This document shows, piece by piece, positions 43,899 to 52,878 of a stretch of 64,000 nucleotides of DNA. The translations under genes and the position numbers were made by a program. Source of the stretch: Methylophilus sp. (GTDB lineage: Bacteria > Pseudomonadota > Gammaproteobacteria > Burkholderiales > Methylophilaceae); NCBI RefSeq assembly GCF_008015755.1, contig NZ_SSGF01000011.1:41731-105730 (forward strand), written 5' to 3'. Position 1 is the stretch's first letter. The number at the start of each line of letters is the position of its first letter. The notes under the pieces were generated by a model. It had not been told where the DNA came from. It did no database searches and saw nothing but the letters and a program-made list of their open reading frames with translations.

Positions 43899-43994
43899 CA
43901 AACGATGTTGGGCAAGCAGCCTCTATTTATCGAATTCAATCCGTTGCATTCCGCGATAGATTATCACCAGTTTTAAAATAATTAAGGGTTTTAT

Positions 43995-46367
43995 ATGGTA
44001 AGTCATGTTATTCCATTTGAGAATCTACGAAACACTGATGTGCCGTCCGTAGGGGGTAAAAACGCTTCCCTGGGCGAAATGATTTCTCAACTGACCGCAA
44101 AAGGTGTGCGCGTACCTACCGGTTTTGCGACCACCGCTGATGCATATCGTGAGTTTTTGGCGCAAGGCGGATTGAACAATAAAATCAATGACTTGCTAGA
44201 TAAATTGAATGCTGATGATACGCAGGAACTGGCGCGCGTGGGTTCACAGATTCGCCAGTGGATCATGGAAGCAGAGTTTCCACCTGCACTGCAAACAGCG
44301 ATTGCTGAAAACTATGCCAAACTGATTGAAAGATCAGCCCATGGCACGACTTTTGCCGTGCGCTCCTCGGCTACGGCAGAAGACTTGCCGGATGCCTCTT
44401 TTGCGGGACAGCAAGAGTCTTTTCTCAATATTCATGGCCTCGAAAACATTAACCACGCCATTAAAGAAGTGTTTGCTTCTCTGTATAACGATCGTGCGAT
44501 TTCTTACCGCGTACACAAAGGCTTTGTGCACGCGGACGTGGCCTTGTCTGCCGGTGTACAACAAATGGTGCGTTCAGACATTGGCTGTGCAGGTGTGATG
44601 TTTACGATTGATACCGAATCTGGCCATCGTGATGTTGCCTTTATCACATCGTCTTACGGCTTGGGTGAAACCGTAGTGCAAGGTGCGGTGAACCCAGATG
44701 AGTTCTATGTGCACAAGCCTTTGCTTGCTCAAGGTAAACCGGCGATCGTTCGCCGCACCATGGGCTCCAAGCTGATTAAAATGGTATTTTCTGATGCCAC
44801 ACAAGCGGGTAAATCTACGCACACCGTGGAAGTGGATGCCGCAGAAAGCAACCGTTACTCACTGACAGACGCAGACATTCTTGAGTTGGCTGGCTACGCC
44901 ATGACGATTGAGCAACATTACGGTTGTCCAATGGATATCGAGTGGGGTAAAAACGGTCTGGATAACAAGCTGTACATATTACAAGCGCGCCCTGAGACTG
45001 TGAAATCTCAAGAAGCGGCTAAAAACGTCACGGAAACGTTCAAACTGCAGAAACACTCTTCAGTGCCTGTGGTCGCTGGCCGTGCTGTGACACAAAAAGT
45101 TGGCGTGGGCCCGGTGCGTATCGTGCTGGATCCGGCTGAGATGCACGAAGTACAACCTGGTGACGTATTGGTTGCAGACATGACTGACCCGAACTGGGAA
45201 CCAGTGATGAAACGCGCCAGTGCTTTGGTGACTAACCGTGGCGGCCGTACTTGTCACGCGGCGATTATTGCGCGTGAATTGGGTATTCCGGCGATTGTGG
45301 GTTCTGTGAATGCGACGGACTTGTTGCGTGACGGCGAAATGGTGACGGTTTCTTGCGCAGAGGGTGAAACAGGCTTTGTTTACCATGGTGCATTAGACTT
45401 CGAAGTCTCTACGCAATCAAACAGCGCCCTGGCAAAACCACCTTGCAAGATCATGATGAACGTGGGCAATCCTGACATGGCGTTTACCTTTGCACAAACA
45501 CCGAATGACGGTGTTGGTCTGGCACGTCTGGAGTTTGTGATTAATAACATGGTCGGTATTCACCCGAAAGCGATCCTGAACGTGGATGCTATGCCAGCGG
45601 CGATTCAGGCTACGATTAAAAACCGTGCACGCGGCTATGCCAGCCCAAAACAGTTCTACATTGATAAAGTAGCCGAAGGCGTCGCGACAATTGCGGCAGC
45701 ATTCTATCCAAAACCAGTGATCGTACGTACTTCAGACTTCAAGTCTAACGAATACAAAAAACTGGTTGGCGGTGATATTTACGAGCCAGACGAAGAAAAC
45801 CCGATGATCGGTTTCCGCGGTGCGGCACGCTATATGGCAGAAGACTTTAAAGAGTGTTTTGCGATGGAATGCCAGGCCATGAAAAAAGTGCGTGATGAGC
45901 TTGGCCTGACCAACGTTGAGTTGATGATTCCATTCGTACGTACGCTGGAAGAAGCACGTGCCGTTACAGAAATCATGGCAGCCAACGGTCTTAAACGTGG
46001 TGAAAATGGTCTGCGTTTGATCATGATGTGCGAAATCCCGGCCAATGCCCTGCTGGCTGAACAGTTTCTGGAATATTTCGATGGTTTCTCTATCGGTTCT
46101 AACGACCTGACACAGCTGACATTGGGCATGGACCGTGACTCCGGCATTTTGGCCGACGGTTTTGACGAGCGTAATGACGCCGTGAAAGTATTGCTGAAAA
46201 TGGCCATCAACACTTGTAATCGCCTGGGCAAATACGTGGGTATTTGTGGTCAGGGTCCTTCTGACCATGAAGACTTTGCGGAGTGGCTGGTGGCCGAGGG
46301 TATTCAGTCTGTGTCACTCAACCCGGACACAGTGGTTGCTACCTGGCAGCGTCTGACCAAAAAGTAA
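43995..46367 (+). CDS. ppsA: Phosphoenolpyruvate synthase
   Basis: Converts pyruvate and ATP to PEP, AMP and phosphate. The 790-residue protein has the three expected parts. The N-terminal nucleotide-binding domain contains [12 protein letters not shown]-type sequence ([11 protein letters not shown]) and [20 protein letters not shown]. The phosphohistidine domain has [15 protein letters not shown] with His421. The C-terminal PEP-binding TIM barrel has [24 protein letters not shown] and [11 protein letters not shown]. Length and motif positions match the E. coli enzyme. It is followed 41 nt later by its regulatory protein gene. In a C1-assimilating organism it supplies PEP from pyruvate for gluconeogenesis. 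Confidence 0.96.
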   Translation: MVSHVIPFENLRNTDVPSVGGKNASLGEMISQLTAKGVRVPTGFATTADAYREFLAQGGLNNKINDLLDKLNADDTQELARVGSQIRQWIMEAEFPPALQTAIAENYAKLIERSAHGTTFAVRSSATAEDLPDASFAGQQESFLNIHGLENINHAIKEVFASLYNDRAISYRVHKGFVHADVALSAGVQQMVRSDIGCAGVMFTIDTESGHRDVAFITSSYGLGETVVQGAVNPDEFYVHKPLLAQGKPAIVRRTMGSKLIKMVFSDATQAGKSTHTVEVDAAESNRYSLTDADILELAGYAMTIEQHYGCPMDIEWGKNGLDNKLYILQARPETVKSQEAAKNVTETFKLQKHSSVPVVAGRAVTQKVGVGPVRIVLDPAEMHEVQPGDVLVADMTDPNWEPVMKRASALVTNRGGRTCHAAIIARELGIPAIVGSVNATDLLRDGEMVTVSCAEGETGFVYHGALDFEVSTQSNSALAKPPCKIMMNVGNPDMAFTFAQTPNDGVGLARLEFVINNMVGIHPKAILNVDAMPAAIQATIKNRARGYASPKQFYIDKVAEGVATIAAAFYPKPVIVRTSDFKSNEYKKLVGGDIYEPDEENPMIGFRGAARYMAEDFKECFAMECQAMKKVRDELGLTNVELMIPFVRTLEEARAVTEIMAANGLKRGENGLRLIMMCEIPANALLAEQFLEYFDGFSIGSNDLTQLTLGMDRDSGILADGFDERNDAVKVLLKMAINTCNRLGKYVGICGQGPSDHEDFAEWLVAEGIQSVSLNPDTVVATWQRLTKK

Positions 46368-46408
46368 GCGCAAAAAATCACTTTTAGCAACTCACTCAAG
46401 GCGTTAGC

Positions 46409-47212
46409 ATGAATCACCGTTCTGTTTTTATTATTTCTGATGGCACGGGGATTACAGCTGGCGCCTTGAGCAAACTGCTGGAACATTTCCCAAACACCAA
46501 ATTTACCACCACTCGCCTGCCGTTTACGGACAATGACGAGAAGGTACAAGCCGCCTTTGAGCACATCCAGAAAGTGGCTGATCAGGATGGGATTCGCCCG
46601 ATTGTCATTATGTCTGTCGGCAACGGCGAGCATCGTAATCACCTTAAGCAGGCCAATGCCTACTTTATTGATTTGTTCCACCGCTTTATTTATCCGCTGG
46701 GCTCAGAGCTTAATCAGGAACCTCTTACTGGCGCCAGCATTGCTTATAGCGCCATGGGCAACAGTTACTCCGAGCGTATGGAAGCCATTAATTTCACGCT
46801 GAATCATGATGATGGCATGACCAATACCGGCCTAGATGAAGCTGAAGTGATTCTGATTGGCGTCTCCCGTTGTGGCAAGACACCGACCAGCATTTACCTG
46901 GCTATGCAATTTGGCATTAAAGCCGCCAACTACCCACTGATCCCAGAAGACTTTGAGCGCGGCGCTTTACCTGCTGCCCTGCAAAAAAACATCGATAAGA
47001 TTTTTGGCTTGACCATCAAGCCTGAACGTTTGCACTCCGTGCGCAATGAACGCCGCCCGGATAGTTTTTATGCCTCACTGGATAACTGCCGCAAGGAAAT
47101 TGAAATTGCTGAAGGCATGATGCGCAGCGCAGGTATCCCTTGGGCAGACTCCACTAGTCGCTCAATTGAGGAATTGTCTGCCTTGATCCTGCAAAAAATT
47201 CGCCAGCGCTAA
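46409..47212 (+). CDS. ppsR: PEP synthase regulatory protein (kinase/pyrophosphorylase)
   Basis: DUF299 family protein, 267 residues, that inactivates PEP synthase by ADP-dependent phosphorylation and reactivates it by phosphate-dependent dephosphorylation. The N-terminal VFIISDGTGITAGAL and the P-loop GVSRCGKTPTSIYLA (about residues 151-165) followed by YPLIPEDFERGALP and RLHSVRNERRPDS are the family landmarks. It is the second gene of a ppsA-ppsR operon. Its last codons form the left arm of a terminator. Confidence 0.94.
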   Translation: MNHRSVFIISDGTGITAGALSKLLEHFPNTKFTTTRLPFTDNDEKVQAAFEHIQKVADQDGIRPIVIMSVGNGEHRNHLKQANAYFIDLFHRFIYPLGSELNQEPLTGASIAYSAMGNSYSERMEAINFTLNHDDGMTNTGLDEAEVILIGVSRCGKTPTSIYLAMQFGIKAANYPLIPEDFERGALPAALQKNIDKIFGLTIKPERLHSVRNERRPDSFYASLDNCRKEIEIAEGMMRSAGIPWADSTSRSIEELSALILQKIRQR

Positions 47213-47226
47213 GGCTGGCGTTTTTT
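47201..47226 (+). terminator. Intrinsic terminator of ppsA-ppsR
   Basis: CGCCAGC-gctaag-GCTGGCG followed by TTTTTT. The stop codon of ppsR lies in the loop. Confidence 0.9.
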
Positions 47227-47261
47227 GTCTGCTGCGGCGGGCTGCCGCCTAGCTAAACGCC

Positions 47262-47948
47262 TTAAGCGGCCATCGCCATTTCACGCACAGGTGCAATCTG
47301 TGTTTTTTGTGCTTGTGGTTTCAGCATGTCACCACGCCAAAAATAATAAAACTCACGAGAGACACTGAGGAAGGTGTGCTGCGAACCAAGCGCATTAAAC
47401 AATGGTAGGTTTCTATCGACCATTTGGCGGTAACTGTGCGATTGTTTGTATGAGATAGGTCGCAAGGTCAGCAGCAAGCACTTAGCCATGCGCATCCGCT
47501 CTTTAAATACGGCAGGCTCAAAACCGCGCACCAGCGTGACTTGTTGAAAAGCATCCATCACTTGTGTTTCATGGCTGGTCATCGCTGTTTTATCCAAATC
47601 ATACCAATGCTTGAATAACTCATCTTGCGTGACCATGGTGACAGGCGTAGTCCCACTAAAGACCTTGGCCTGACTCATGGCAGCAATCGCTTTGATATCT
47701 CGCACCCAAAACGAAAAGAACTCGCGAATCACAGGCAAAATGCTGGGGATTTCTGCCGGATCAATACTGGCAATAAATCGGTCAACGGCATGTCGGTAAT
47801 GACTGCCATCACAGGGGATATCTTTCAGGAATGCACTGACGCGTATAATAATGAATTCTCGCTGTACCAGCATACGCTCACTTACGCCCTGCCCGGTCAG
47901 CAACTTCACGTAAGCTTTGCGTGCTTCTTCTTCTCTGGTCATTTCCAT
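47262..47948 (-). CDS. Uncharacterised protein with an internal duplication
   Basis: A 228-residue soluble, probably helical protein that I do not recognise. The ORF track starts at 47999, but the ATG at 47948 has a strong AAGGGAG 8 nt upstream and is preferred. Two related segments are visible. Residues about 30-86 hold SHYRHAVDRF and VIREFFSFWVRDI; residues about 152-208 hold HSYRQMVDRN and VSREFYYFWRGDM. Between them is a variable linker. There is no signal peptide or membrane helix. It is a single gene flanked by a terminator on one side and by 133 nt before an efflux-pump gene on the other. The function is unknown. Confidence 0.75.
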   Translation of the reverse strand: MEMTREEEARKAYVKLLTGQGVSERMLVQREFIIIRVSAFLKDIPCDGSHYRHAVDRFIASIDPAEIPSILPVIREFFSFWVRDIKAIAAMSQAKVFSGTTPVTMVTQDELFKHWYDLDKTAMTSHETQVMDAFQQVTLVRGFEPAVFKERMRMAKCLLLTLRPISYKQSHSYRQMVDRNLPLFNALGSQHTFLSVSREFYYFWRGDMLKPQAQKTQIAPVREMAMAA

Positions 47949-48081
47949 GATGAACTCCCTTGGTCGATTCTGAATAATGTCCTGCCTCTTGGCGAACATT
48001 CACAGATTCATCTTAAAATAGGTGTGTGATGTTCAAACATCTAATGAAGCTGGTAAATGCCCCATATTTCGGGGCTTGTGT

Positions 48082-49296
48082 TTAATCGTTAGCGACCACA
48101 ACAGCTGGTTTTGGCTGGCGTGCTAACAGCAGTAACAGGCTGCTAAATAAGGTCATGATCAGCATGGCACCCGCGAGTGTGATCGTAGAATGCCAAACCA
48201 ATGGCACAATCAAGGCCGAGCTAATGGTGGAACAAAGCATTTGCATAAAGGCCTGGGCAGAGGCCGCTGTGCCACGCAGGCTAGGATAGCAATCCAGCGC
48301 AGCAATCGACAACACCGGCATCGCTGCTGCCATACCGATGTTAAATAAGGCAATCGGCAAGATCGCTAGCCACCAGGCGTTATGCATGGTGCTGCCAGCC
48401 CACCATTGCAAGCCAACATTACAGCTTGCGATTAGTAGCATCCAGGCAAATGCCCAATGCAGAATACGCGCCGGCGCCACTTTACCCGCGGTATGGCGCG
48501 AGATCCAGGAGCCCAGCATCATGCCAGTCACCGTAGGAATAAACAGGTAGCCGAACTGCTGGCTGTTTAAATGCAAATGTTTGACCAGAAACACCGGGCT
48601 GGCCAGCACGTAAATGAAAAACGCAGAAAAGTTTAGGCCCAAACAGGCAATCAGGCCCAGAAACACTTTGTGCTTAAGCATCTTACCGTAGGTGAAGGCG
48701 ATCCCTTTCACAGAAAAAACAATACGGTTTTCCGGTGTCATCGTTTCTGGCAGATAGCGCACAGCCATCCACAACGCAATCGCCGCATAAACAGATAAAA
48801 AGATAAAAATGGCTTGCCAGTGTATGCCCAACAATACACCGCCTAGAATCGGTGCCACGGCGGGTGCAATACCGAATAATAACTGTACGGTGGCCATCAC
48901 ACGCTGCGCCTGCGCACCAGAAAACAGGTCACGCACCATGGCACGTGCCACCGTATTGCCTGCGCCGCCACTCATGCCCTGCAAAGCGCGAAATAGCCAT
49001 AAGGTCTGCACATTGGGTGCAAATACACAGCCTATGCTCGCCAGCGCAAAGATAGCCAAGCCCCATTTAATGGTGGTGATGCGACCGATGGCATCTGAAA
49101 TGGCGCCATGACACAAAGTCATCACGGCATAGGGCAGCAAATAAAAAGTCAGGCTCTGCTGGATAGCCAGTTCATCGGTACCAAACTCAGCGGCCATCAC
49201 ATGAAATGCAGGCAGATAGGTGTCAATTGCAAATGGCGCTAATGCCGCCAGCCCTGCCAATACGAGTACCAGAATAGAAGACCGAGATATCAACAT
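48082..49296 (-). CDS. Bcr/CflA family drug efflux transporter (MFS)
   Basis: A twelve-helix major facilitator of about 404 residues. It starts with ILVLVLAGLAALAPFAIDTYLPAF, characteristic of the Bcr/CflA multidrug family, and has GAISDAIGRITTIKWG as the loop 2-3 signature and LFRALQGMSGGAGNTVARAMVRD in helix 4-5. The track start is a TTG. The ATG at 49296 has AAAGG 6 nt before it. The gene lies downstream of pqqE but behind a hairpin terminator, so it is probably not part of the pqq operon. Substrate unknown. Confidence 0.9.
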   Translation of the reverse strand: MLISRSSILVLVLAGLAALAPFAIDTYLPAFHVMAAEFGTDELAIQQSLTFYLLPYAVMTLCHGAISDAIGRITTIKWGLAIFALASIGCVFAPNVQTLWLFRALQGMSGGAGNTVARAMVRDLFSGAQAQRVMATVQLLFGIAPAVAPILGGVLLGIHWQAIFIFLSVYAAIALWMAVRYLPETMTPENRIVFSVKGIAFTYGKMLKHKVFLGLIACLGLNFSAFFIYVLASPVFLVKHLHLNSQQFGYLFIPTVTGMMLGSWISRHTAGKVAPARILHWAFAWMLLIASCNVGLQWWAGSTMHNAWWLAILPIALFNIGMAAAMPVLSIAALDCYPSLRGTAASAQAFMQMLCSTISSALIVPLVWHSTITLAGAMLIMTLFSSLLLLLARQPKPAVVVAND

Positions 49297-49315
49297 GCAC
49301 AACCTTTAAAAAACG

Positions 49316-49339
49316 CAAAGGTGCCCTCGGGCACCTTTA
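49316..49339 (-). terminator. Intrinsic terminator of the pqq operon
   Basis: AAAGGTGCCC-TC-GGGCACCTTT, followed on the minus strand after GCG by TTTTTT. It lies between pqqE and the efflux gene. Confidence 0.75.
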
Positions 49340-49372
49340 AGATTATAAGCCACAACGCGGCCATCGGCAGAT

Positions 49373-50554
49373 TTAAGGTAAGGCGTGAAACTGCGCGATT
49401 CTTTCTTTATCGCCTTCAACATACTTTTTAGAGTTTTTGTCTGTTCTAAAAATAATCGGTTGTTCACGAACTAACGGATTTTGTGAATTCACCAATGCTT
49501 CATCAATTAAATGACGATTGGGGGACTTGGTACACACAGGATCCGCCATTTCAGCGTCGCCACTCAACAAATAGGATTGGCATCTACAACCACCCAGATC
49601 GTTTTCTTTTTCATCGCAGCTGCGGCACGGTTCTTTCATCCAATCCATGCCACGATATTTAGTAAACGCGGGTGATTCCTTCCAGGCCCATTCCAGCCCA
49701 TTTTCACGCACATTTGGGAAGGTCATCCCAGGCAATACGCGGGCAGAATGGCACGGCAAGACATCGCCGTTTGCTGTGACGATCATAAACACCTCGCCCC
49801 AGCCATTCATACACTTTTTAGGCCGATCAGCAAAGTAATCTGGGACCACAAAAAACACCTTCATTTTATTGCCAACACGCTCTCTAAAGGCATTGGTTGC
49901 CGCTTCCGCTCGATCTAATTGCTCGCGGGTAGGCATCAGTTGATCACGGTTGACCAGACTCCAGCCGTAGTATTGTGTATTAGCCAGTTCCACATAATCT
50001 GCGCCCAATGCTTCAGCCATTTCGAGGATTTTGCCGACTTGGTCGATGTTGTAACGGTGAATCACCACATTCAGCACCATGGGATAACCATGAGATTTGA
50101 TCATGGCTGCGACTTTTTTCTTAAGCTCAAAAGTTCGCGTGTCAGTAATAAAGTTACTTATATCCTCGGTAACATCGTGCATGGAGAGCTGGATATGATC
50201 AAGACCACCTTCTTTGAATGCCTGAATACGTTTTTCTGTCAGGCCTACACCTGAGGTAATTAGGTTGCTGTAATAACCCAATTTGTGTGCCTCAGACACA
50301 ATTTCTTCAATGTCGTCGCGCAATAACGGCTCGCCACCAGAAATGCCTAGTTGAATAGCACCCAACTTACGAGCATCACGCAAAGCACTAATCCACTGCG
50401 CGGTTGTTAATTCATTTTTAGTGTGCTTATCATAATCGGTTGGGTTATAACAAAACGCGCAATGCAGCGGGCAACGATAAGTAACCTCTGCTAGCAACCA
50501 TAAGGGCTGCTTTTGTGTCACGCTTGCTGCCACTCCATTATTCAACTGTGCCAT
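49373..50554 (-). CDS. pqqE: PQQ biosynthesis radical SAM protein
   Basis: Forms the carbon-carbon bond between the conserved Glu and Tyr of the PqqA peptide. A 393-residue protein with the radical SAM cluster CPLHCAFC at about residues 28-35, the GISGGEPLLR motif, and a C-terminal SPASM region with CHSARVLPG, PCRSCDEKENDLGGCRCQ and a final cysteine before TKSPNRH that bind the auxiliary clusters. AGGAG stands 6 nt before the ATG. It is the last gene of pqqBCDE, 17 nt after pqqD. PqqE requires PqqD to present the peptide. Confidence 0.96.
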   Translation of the reverse strand: MAQLNNGVAASVTQKQPLWLLAEVTYRCPLHCAFCYNPTDYDKHTKNELTTAQWISALRDARKLGAIQLGISGGEPLLRDDIEEIVSEAHKLGYYSNLITSGVGLTEKRIQAFKEGGLDHIQLSMHDVTEDISNFITDTRTFELKKKVAAMIKSHGYPMVLNVVIHRYNIDQVGKILEMAEALGADYVELANTQYYGWSLVNRDQLMPTREQLDRAEAATNAFRERVGNKMKVFFVVPDYFADRPKKCMNGWGEVFMIVTANGDVLPCHSARVLPGMTFPNVRENGLEWAWKESPAFTKYRGMDWMKEPCRSCDEKENDLGGCRCQSYLLSGDAEMADPVCTKSPNRHLIDEALVNSQNPLVREQPIIFRTDKNSKKYVEGDKERIAQFHALP

Positions 50555-50571
50555 ATTGCTCTCCTGATGGG

Positions 50572-50856
50572 TTAATTGACCTTGCGTAACCAGGCTTTAC
50601 CAACAGCAAGGTCAAACATACCTACAATATCGCTCTCAATATCTTCAACATCGGGAAAAGCGGCTTGAAGCTCAGCCACAATATCCCCCACACTTGCTTT
50701 GCCATCAACGCGCTTCAAAATTTCGCCAGCACCGCCATGTAACTTCACCATGCCTTCTGGAAACAAAATGACGTAACTTTGCTGTGCCTCTTCCCATTGA
50801 AAGCGATGGTGTAGAGCAATCGCGAAAATATCTGAGTGTTGAATATTGTTTTCCAT
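50572..50856 (-). CDS. pqqD: PQQ biosynthesis peptide chaperone
   Basis: A small 94-residue protein that binds the PqqA precursor peptide and delivers it to PqqE. The central sequence SYVILFPEGMVKLHGGAGEILKRVDGK is the PqqD signature, followed by the winged-helix-like VGDIVAELQAAFP and a final helix. The length is typical. The genes on both sides are pqqC (26 nt upstream) and pqqE (17 nt downstream). It is a separate gene here, not fused to pqqC as in some methylotrophs. Confidence 0.95.
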   Translation of the reverse strand: MENNIQHSDIFAIALHHRFQWEEAQQSYVILFPEGMVKLHGGAGEILKRVDGKASVGDIVAELQAAFPDVEDIESDIVGMFDLAVGKAWLRKVN

Positions 50857-50882
50857 GCGCTTACTTTCAAATAATTCTGAGG

Positions 50883-51647
50883 CTAGTTTTCTATACGAAT
50901 AACCGGCTGACGTAAATAATCACGGCCTTCTGTTTTGATCTCTGTGCTTGCGAGCATGATCGAATCTGCAATCACCCACAGCACATTCAATTTAAATTGC
51001 AGAATGTCTAAAGCTTTCATCTGCATTTCGCGTGAAGTACTGAAGTATTCCAAGGTTACACCGAGACCCTGCTCAACATCGCGACGGGCTTCGGTCAGAC
51101 GTTTTTTGAAGTACATCAGGCCTTCTTCTTTTACCCAGGGATACATGCTGGGCCAGGAGCTGATGCGTTGCTGATGGATATGTGGGGCAAATAACTCTGT
51201 CAGGCTTGAACATACGCTTTCTTGCCAAGGACGTTGTTTGGCGAAATTGATATAGGCATCCACCGCAAAACGCACGCCCGGTGAAACCAGTTCCAAGCTA
51301 GTCACTTGTTCACGGGTCAGGCCTACGGCTTCACCCAGTTTAATCCAAGCCTCAATGCCGCCAATTTGATCATCTACGCCATCATGGTCGGTAATGCGAA
51401 CGATCCATTGCTTACGCACCTCTTTATCCGGGCAATTAGATAAAATCGCTGCATCTTTCATTGGAATCGCGATTTGATAATAAAAACGATTGGCAACCCA
51501 GCATTGCAGCTGTTCTTTAGTCAATTTACCTTCATACATCATCACATGAAATGGATGATAAATATGGTAACCCTGCCCTTTTTCGCGAAGTTTCGCTTCA
51601 AATTCTTCACGGGTCCATGGCAATGCTGCCTGAGTCACTGCGTTCAT
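50883..51647 (-). CDS. pqqC: Pyrroloquinoline-quinone synthase
   Basis: Cofactor-less oxidase that performs the final ring closure and eight-electron oxidation to PQQ. A 254-residue all-helical protein with the family sequences [60 protein letters not shown] and YWV-type core residues ([16 protein letters not shown]). The histidine- and arginine-rich active-site segments are intact. It sits in the order B-C-D-E, 9 nt after pqqB. Confidence 0.96.
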   Translation of the reverse strand: MNAVTQAALPWTREEFEAKLREKGQGYHIYHPFHVMMYEGKLTKEQLQCWVANRFYYQIAIPMKDAAILSNCPDKEVRKQWIVRITDHDGVDDQIGGIEAWIKLGEAVGLTREQVTSLELVSPGVRFAVDAYINFAKQRPWQESVCSSLTELFAPHIHQQRISSWPSMYPWVKEEGLMYFKKRLTEARRDVEQGLGVTLEYFSTSREMQMKALDILQFKLNVLWVIADSIMLASTEIKTEGRDYLRQPVIRIEN

Positions 51648-51656
51648 TTTTTTCTC

Positions 51657-52598
51657 CTATAGAATGATGTCCATGCCGTCGTACGCTACCTCGATCTTAT
51701 GATCGTTGAGGGTAGCACGCTCGGCGGAATCTTCCCTTAAAATCGGGTTGGTGTTGTTGATATGAATCAGCACTTTGCGTACTGGTTTCTCCTTACCAAA
51801 CTTGTCCAACTCTTCTATCATGCCGCCCGGGCCAGATTGTGGATTGTGGCCAATACTGCGAGCTGTCTTGGTCATCAACCCCATATCCAACATTTCAGTA
51901 TTGGTCCAGAACGTGCCATCCACCATAATGCAATCTGCTTGATGCATCAGTGGTGGCAAATGTGGTTCAATTTCTGCTAGACCAGGTGAATACCAGCATT
52001 TTTTGCCGGTAGAAATCTCTTCAATCAGTACGCCAATAGTGTCGCCTGGGTGCGGGTCATTGCGGTGTGGGGAGTATGGTGGCGCCGCACTTTTCAATGC
52101 CACTGCAGTAAATCGCAGGTTAGGCACACCGGGAATTTCAAAGCTGTGCGCATTGCTGACATCGTTGGCATCAATCCCGATTTCATGGTGATTGACGCCG
52201 CAGTAATGGCCGAGAATATTCAGAATTTGATTGCCGGTGGTCAGGTCTTCATAGACCATTTTTGTACAGTAAATCTCACGTTTGACTTGGCCTTCACGTA
52301 GCATGAATAGGCCAGTGGTATGGTCAATTTGCGCATCTATGAGCACAATGCCTTGGATGCCACTGTCACGTACAGCGCGACCTGGTTGCAAAGGGGCGAA
52401 CTCCTGAATTTGTTGCAAGACATCAGGGGATGCATTAAACAGCACCCAGTCTATGCCATTGCTGGAGACACAAATCGATGATTGTGTGCGGCGCTTGGCC
52501 TTGATGGTGCCTTTACGCAAGCCATCACAATTTGGACAATTACAGTTCCACTGTGGAAAGCCACCGCCAGCCCCAGCCCCTAATACGTGTATATGCAT
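51657..52598 (-). CDS. pqqB: PQQ biosynthesis protein PqqB
   Basis: Metallo-beta-lactamase-fold protein of 313 residues, proposed to hydroxylate the tyrosine of the PqqA-derived intermediate. It begins with HVLGAGAGGGFPQWNC and the zinc-site cysteines NCPNCDG, then has SSICVSS, DAQIDHTTGLFMLREG, MVDGTFW and HINNTNPIL near the C-terminus. The usual HxHxDH motif is modified as in other PqqB proteins (AQIDHT). It is the first gene of the operon here. No pqqA was found in the 280 nt upstream. Confidence 0.96.
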   Translation of the reverse strand: MHIHVLGAGAGGGFPQWNCNCPNCDGLRKGTIKAKRRTQSSICVSSNGIDWVLFNASPDVLQQIQEFAPLQPGRAVRDSGIQGIVLIDAQIDHTTGLFMLREGQVKREIYCTKMVYEDLTTGNQILNILGHYCGVNHHEIGIDANDVSNAHSFEIPGVPNLRFTAVALKSAAPPYSPHRNDPHPGDTIGVLIEEISTGKKCWYSPGLAEIEPHLPPLMHQADCIMVDGTFWTNTEMLDMGLMTKTARSIGHNPQSGPGGMIEELDKFGKEKPVRKVLIHINNTNPILREDSAERATLNDHKIEVAYDGMDIIL

Positions 52599-52788
52599 AA
52601 TCGCTCGTTATTCAATTCAGTTAATTCGTGGTTGCAGGAGAGTTTTAAGACCCATCATACAACAATTGTTTGTGACTACTGCATCCATCGCAAGCCTTGG
52701 CACAACGCAGGTTTGCAATGTCTGGGAAGTAAGACTGGCATCATACGCATGCGTTGCATCAACAGCCTGCTACTGACAATGATTCCCT

Positions 52789-52807
52789 GCTCATGATTTT
52801 CATGAGC
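52789..52807. promoter_or_regulatory. Perfect inverted repeat upstream of pqqB
   Basis: GCTCATGA-TTT-TCATGAGC, an 8-bp perfect palindrome with a 3-nt centre, about 190 nt before the pqqB ATG and just after the DAHP synthase terminator. It could be an operator or an RNA hairpin. Confidence 0.4.
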
Positions 52808-52834
52808 GCATGCTTATTTGTAGCTAACACCCAT

Positions 52835-52863
52835 AAAAAAGCCGCGCTCACTGGCGCGGCTTT
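52835..52863. terminator. Intrinsic terminator after the DAHP synthase gene
   Basis: On the minus strand AAAGCCGCGC-cagtga-GCGCGGCTTTTTT, a GC-rich stem plus T tract 16 nt after the stop codon. Confidence 0.9.
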
Positions 52864-52878
52864 GATTAAAAGTGTTCG

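Noticed and set aside
45732-46268. 178-residue minus-strand ORF inside ppsA
   Set aside because: It lies wholly antisense to a conserved enzyme gene, has low-complexity His/Phe-rich sequence and no recognisable domain; a shadow ORF.
52617-52688. A 23-codon minus-strand reading frame before pqqB with a PqqA-like length
   Set aside because: The peptide (MDAVVTNNCCMMGLKTLL...) has neither the Glu nor the Tyr of the PqqA core, and no good ribosome binding site.
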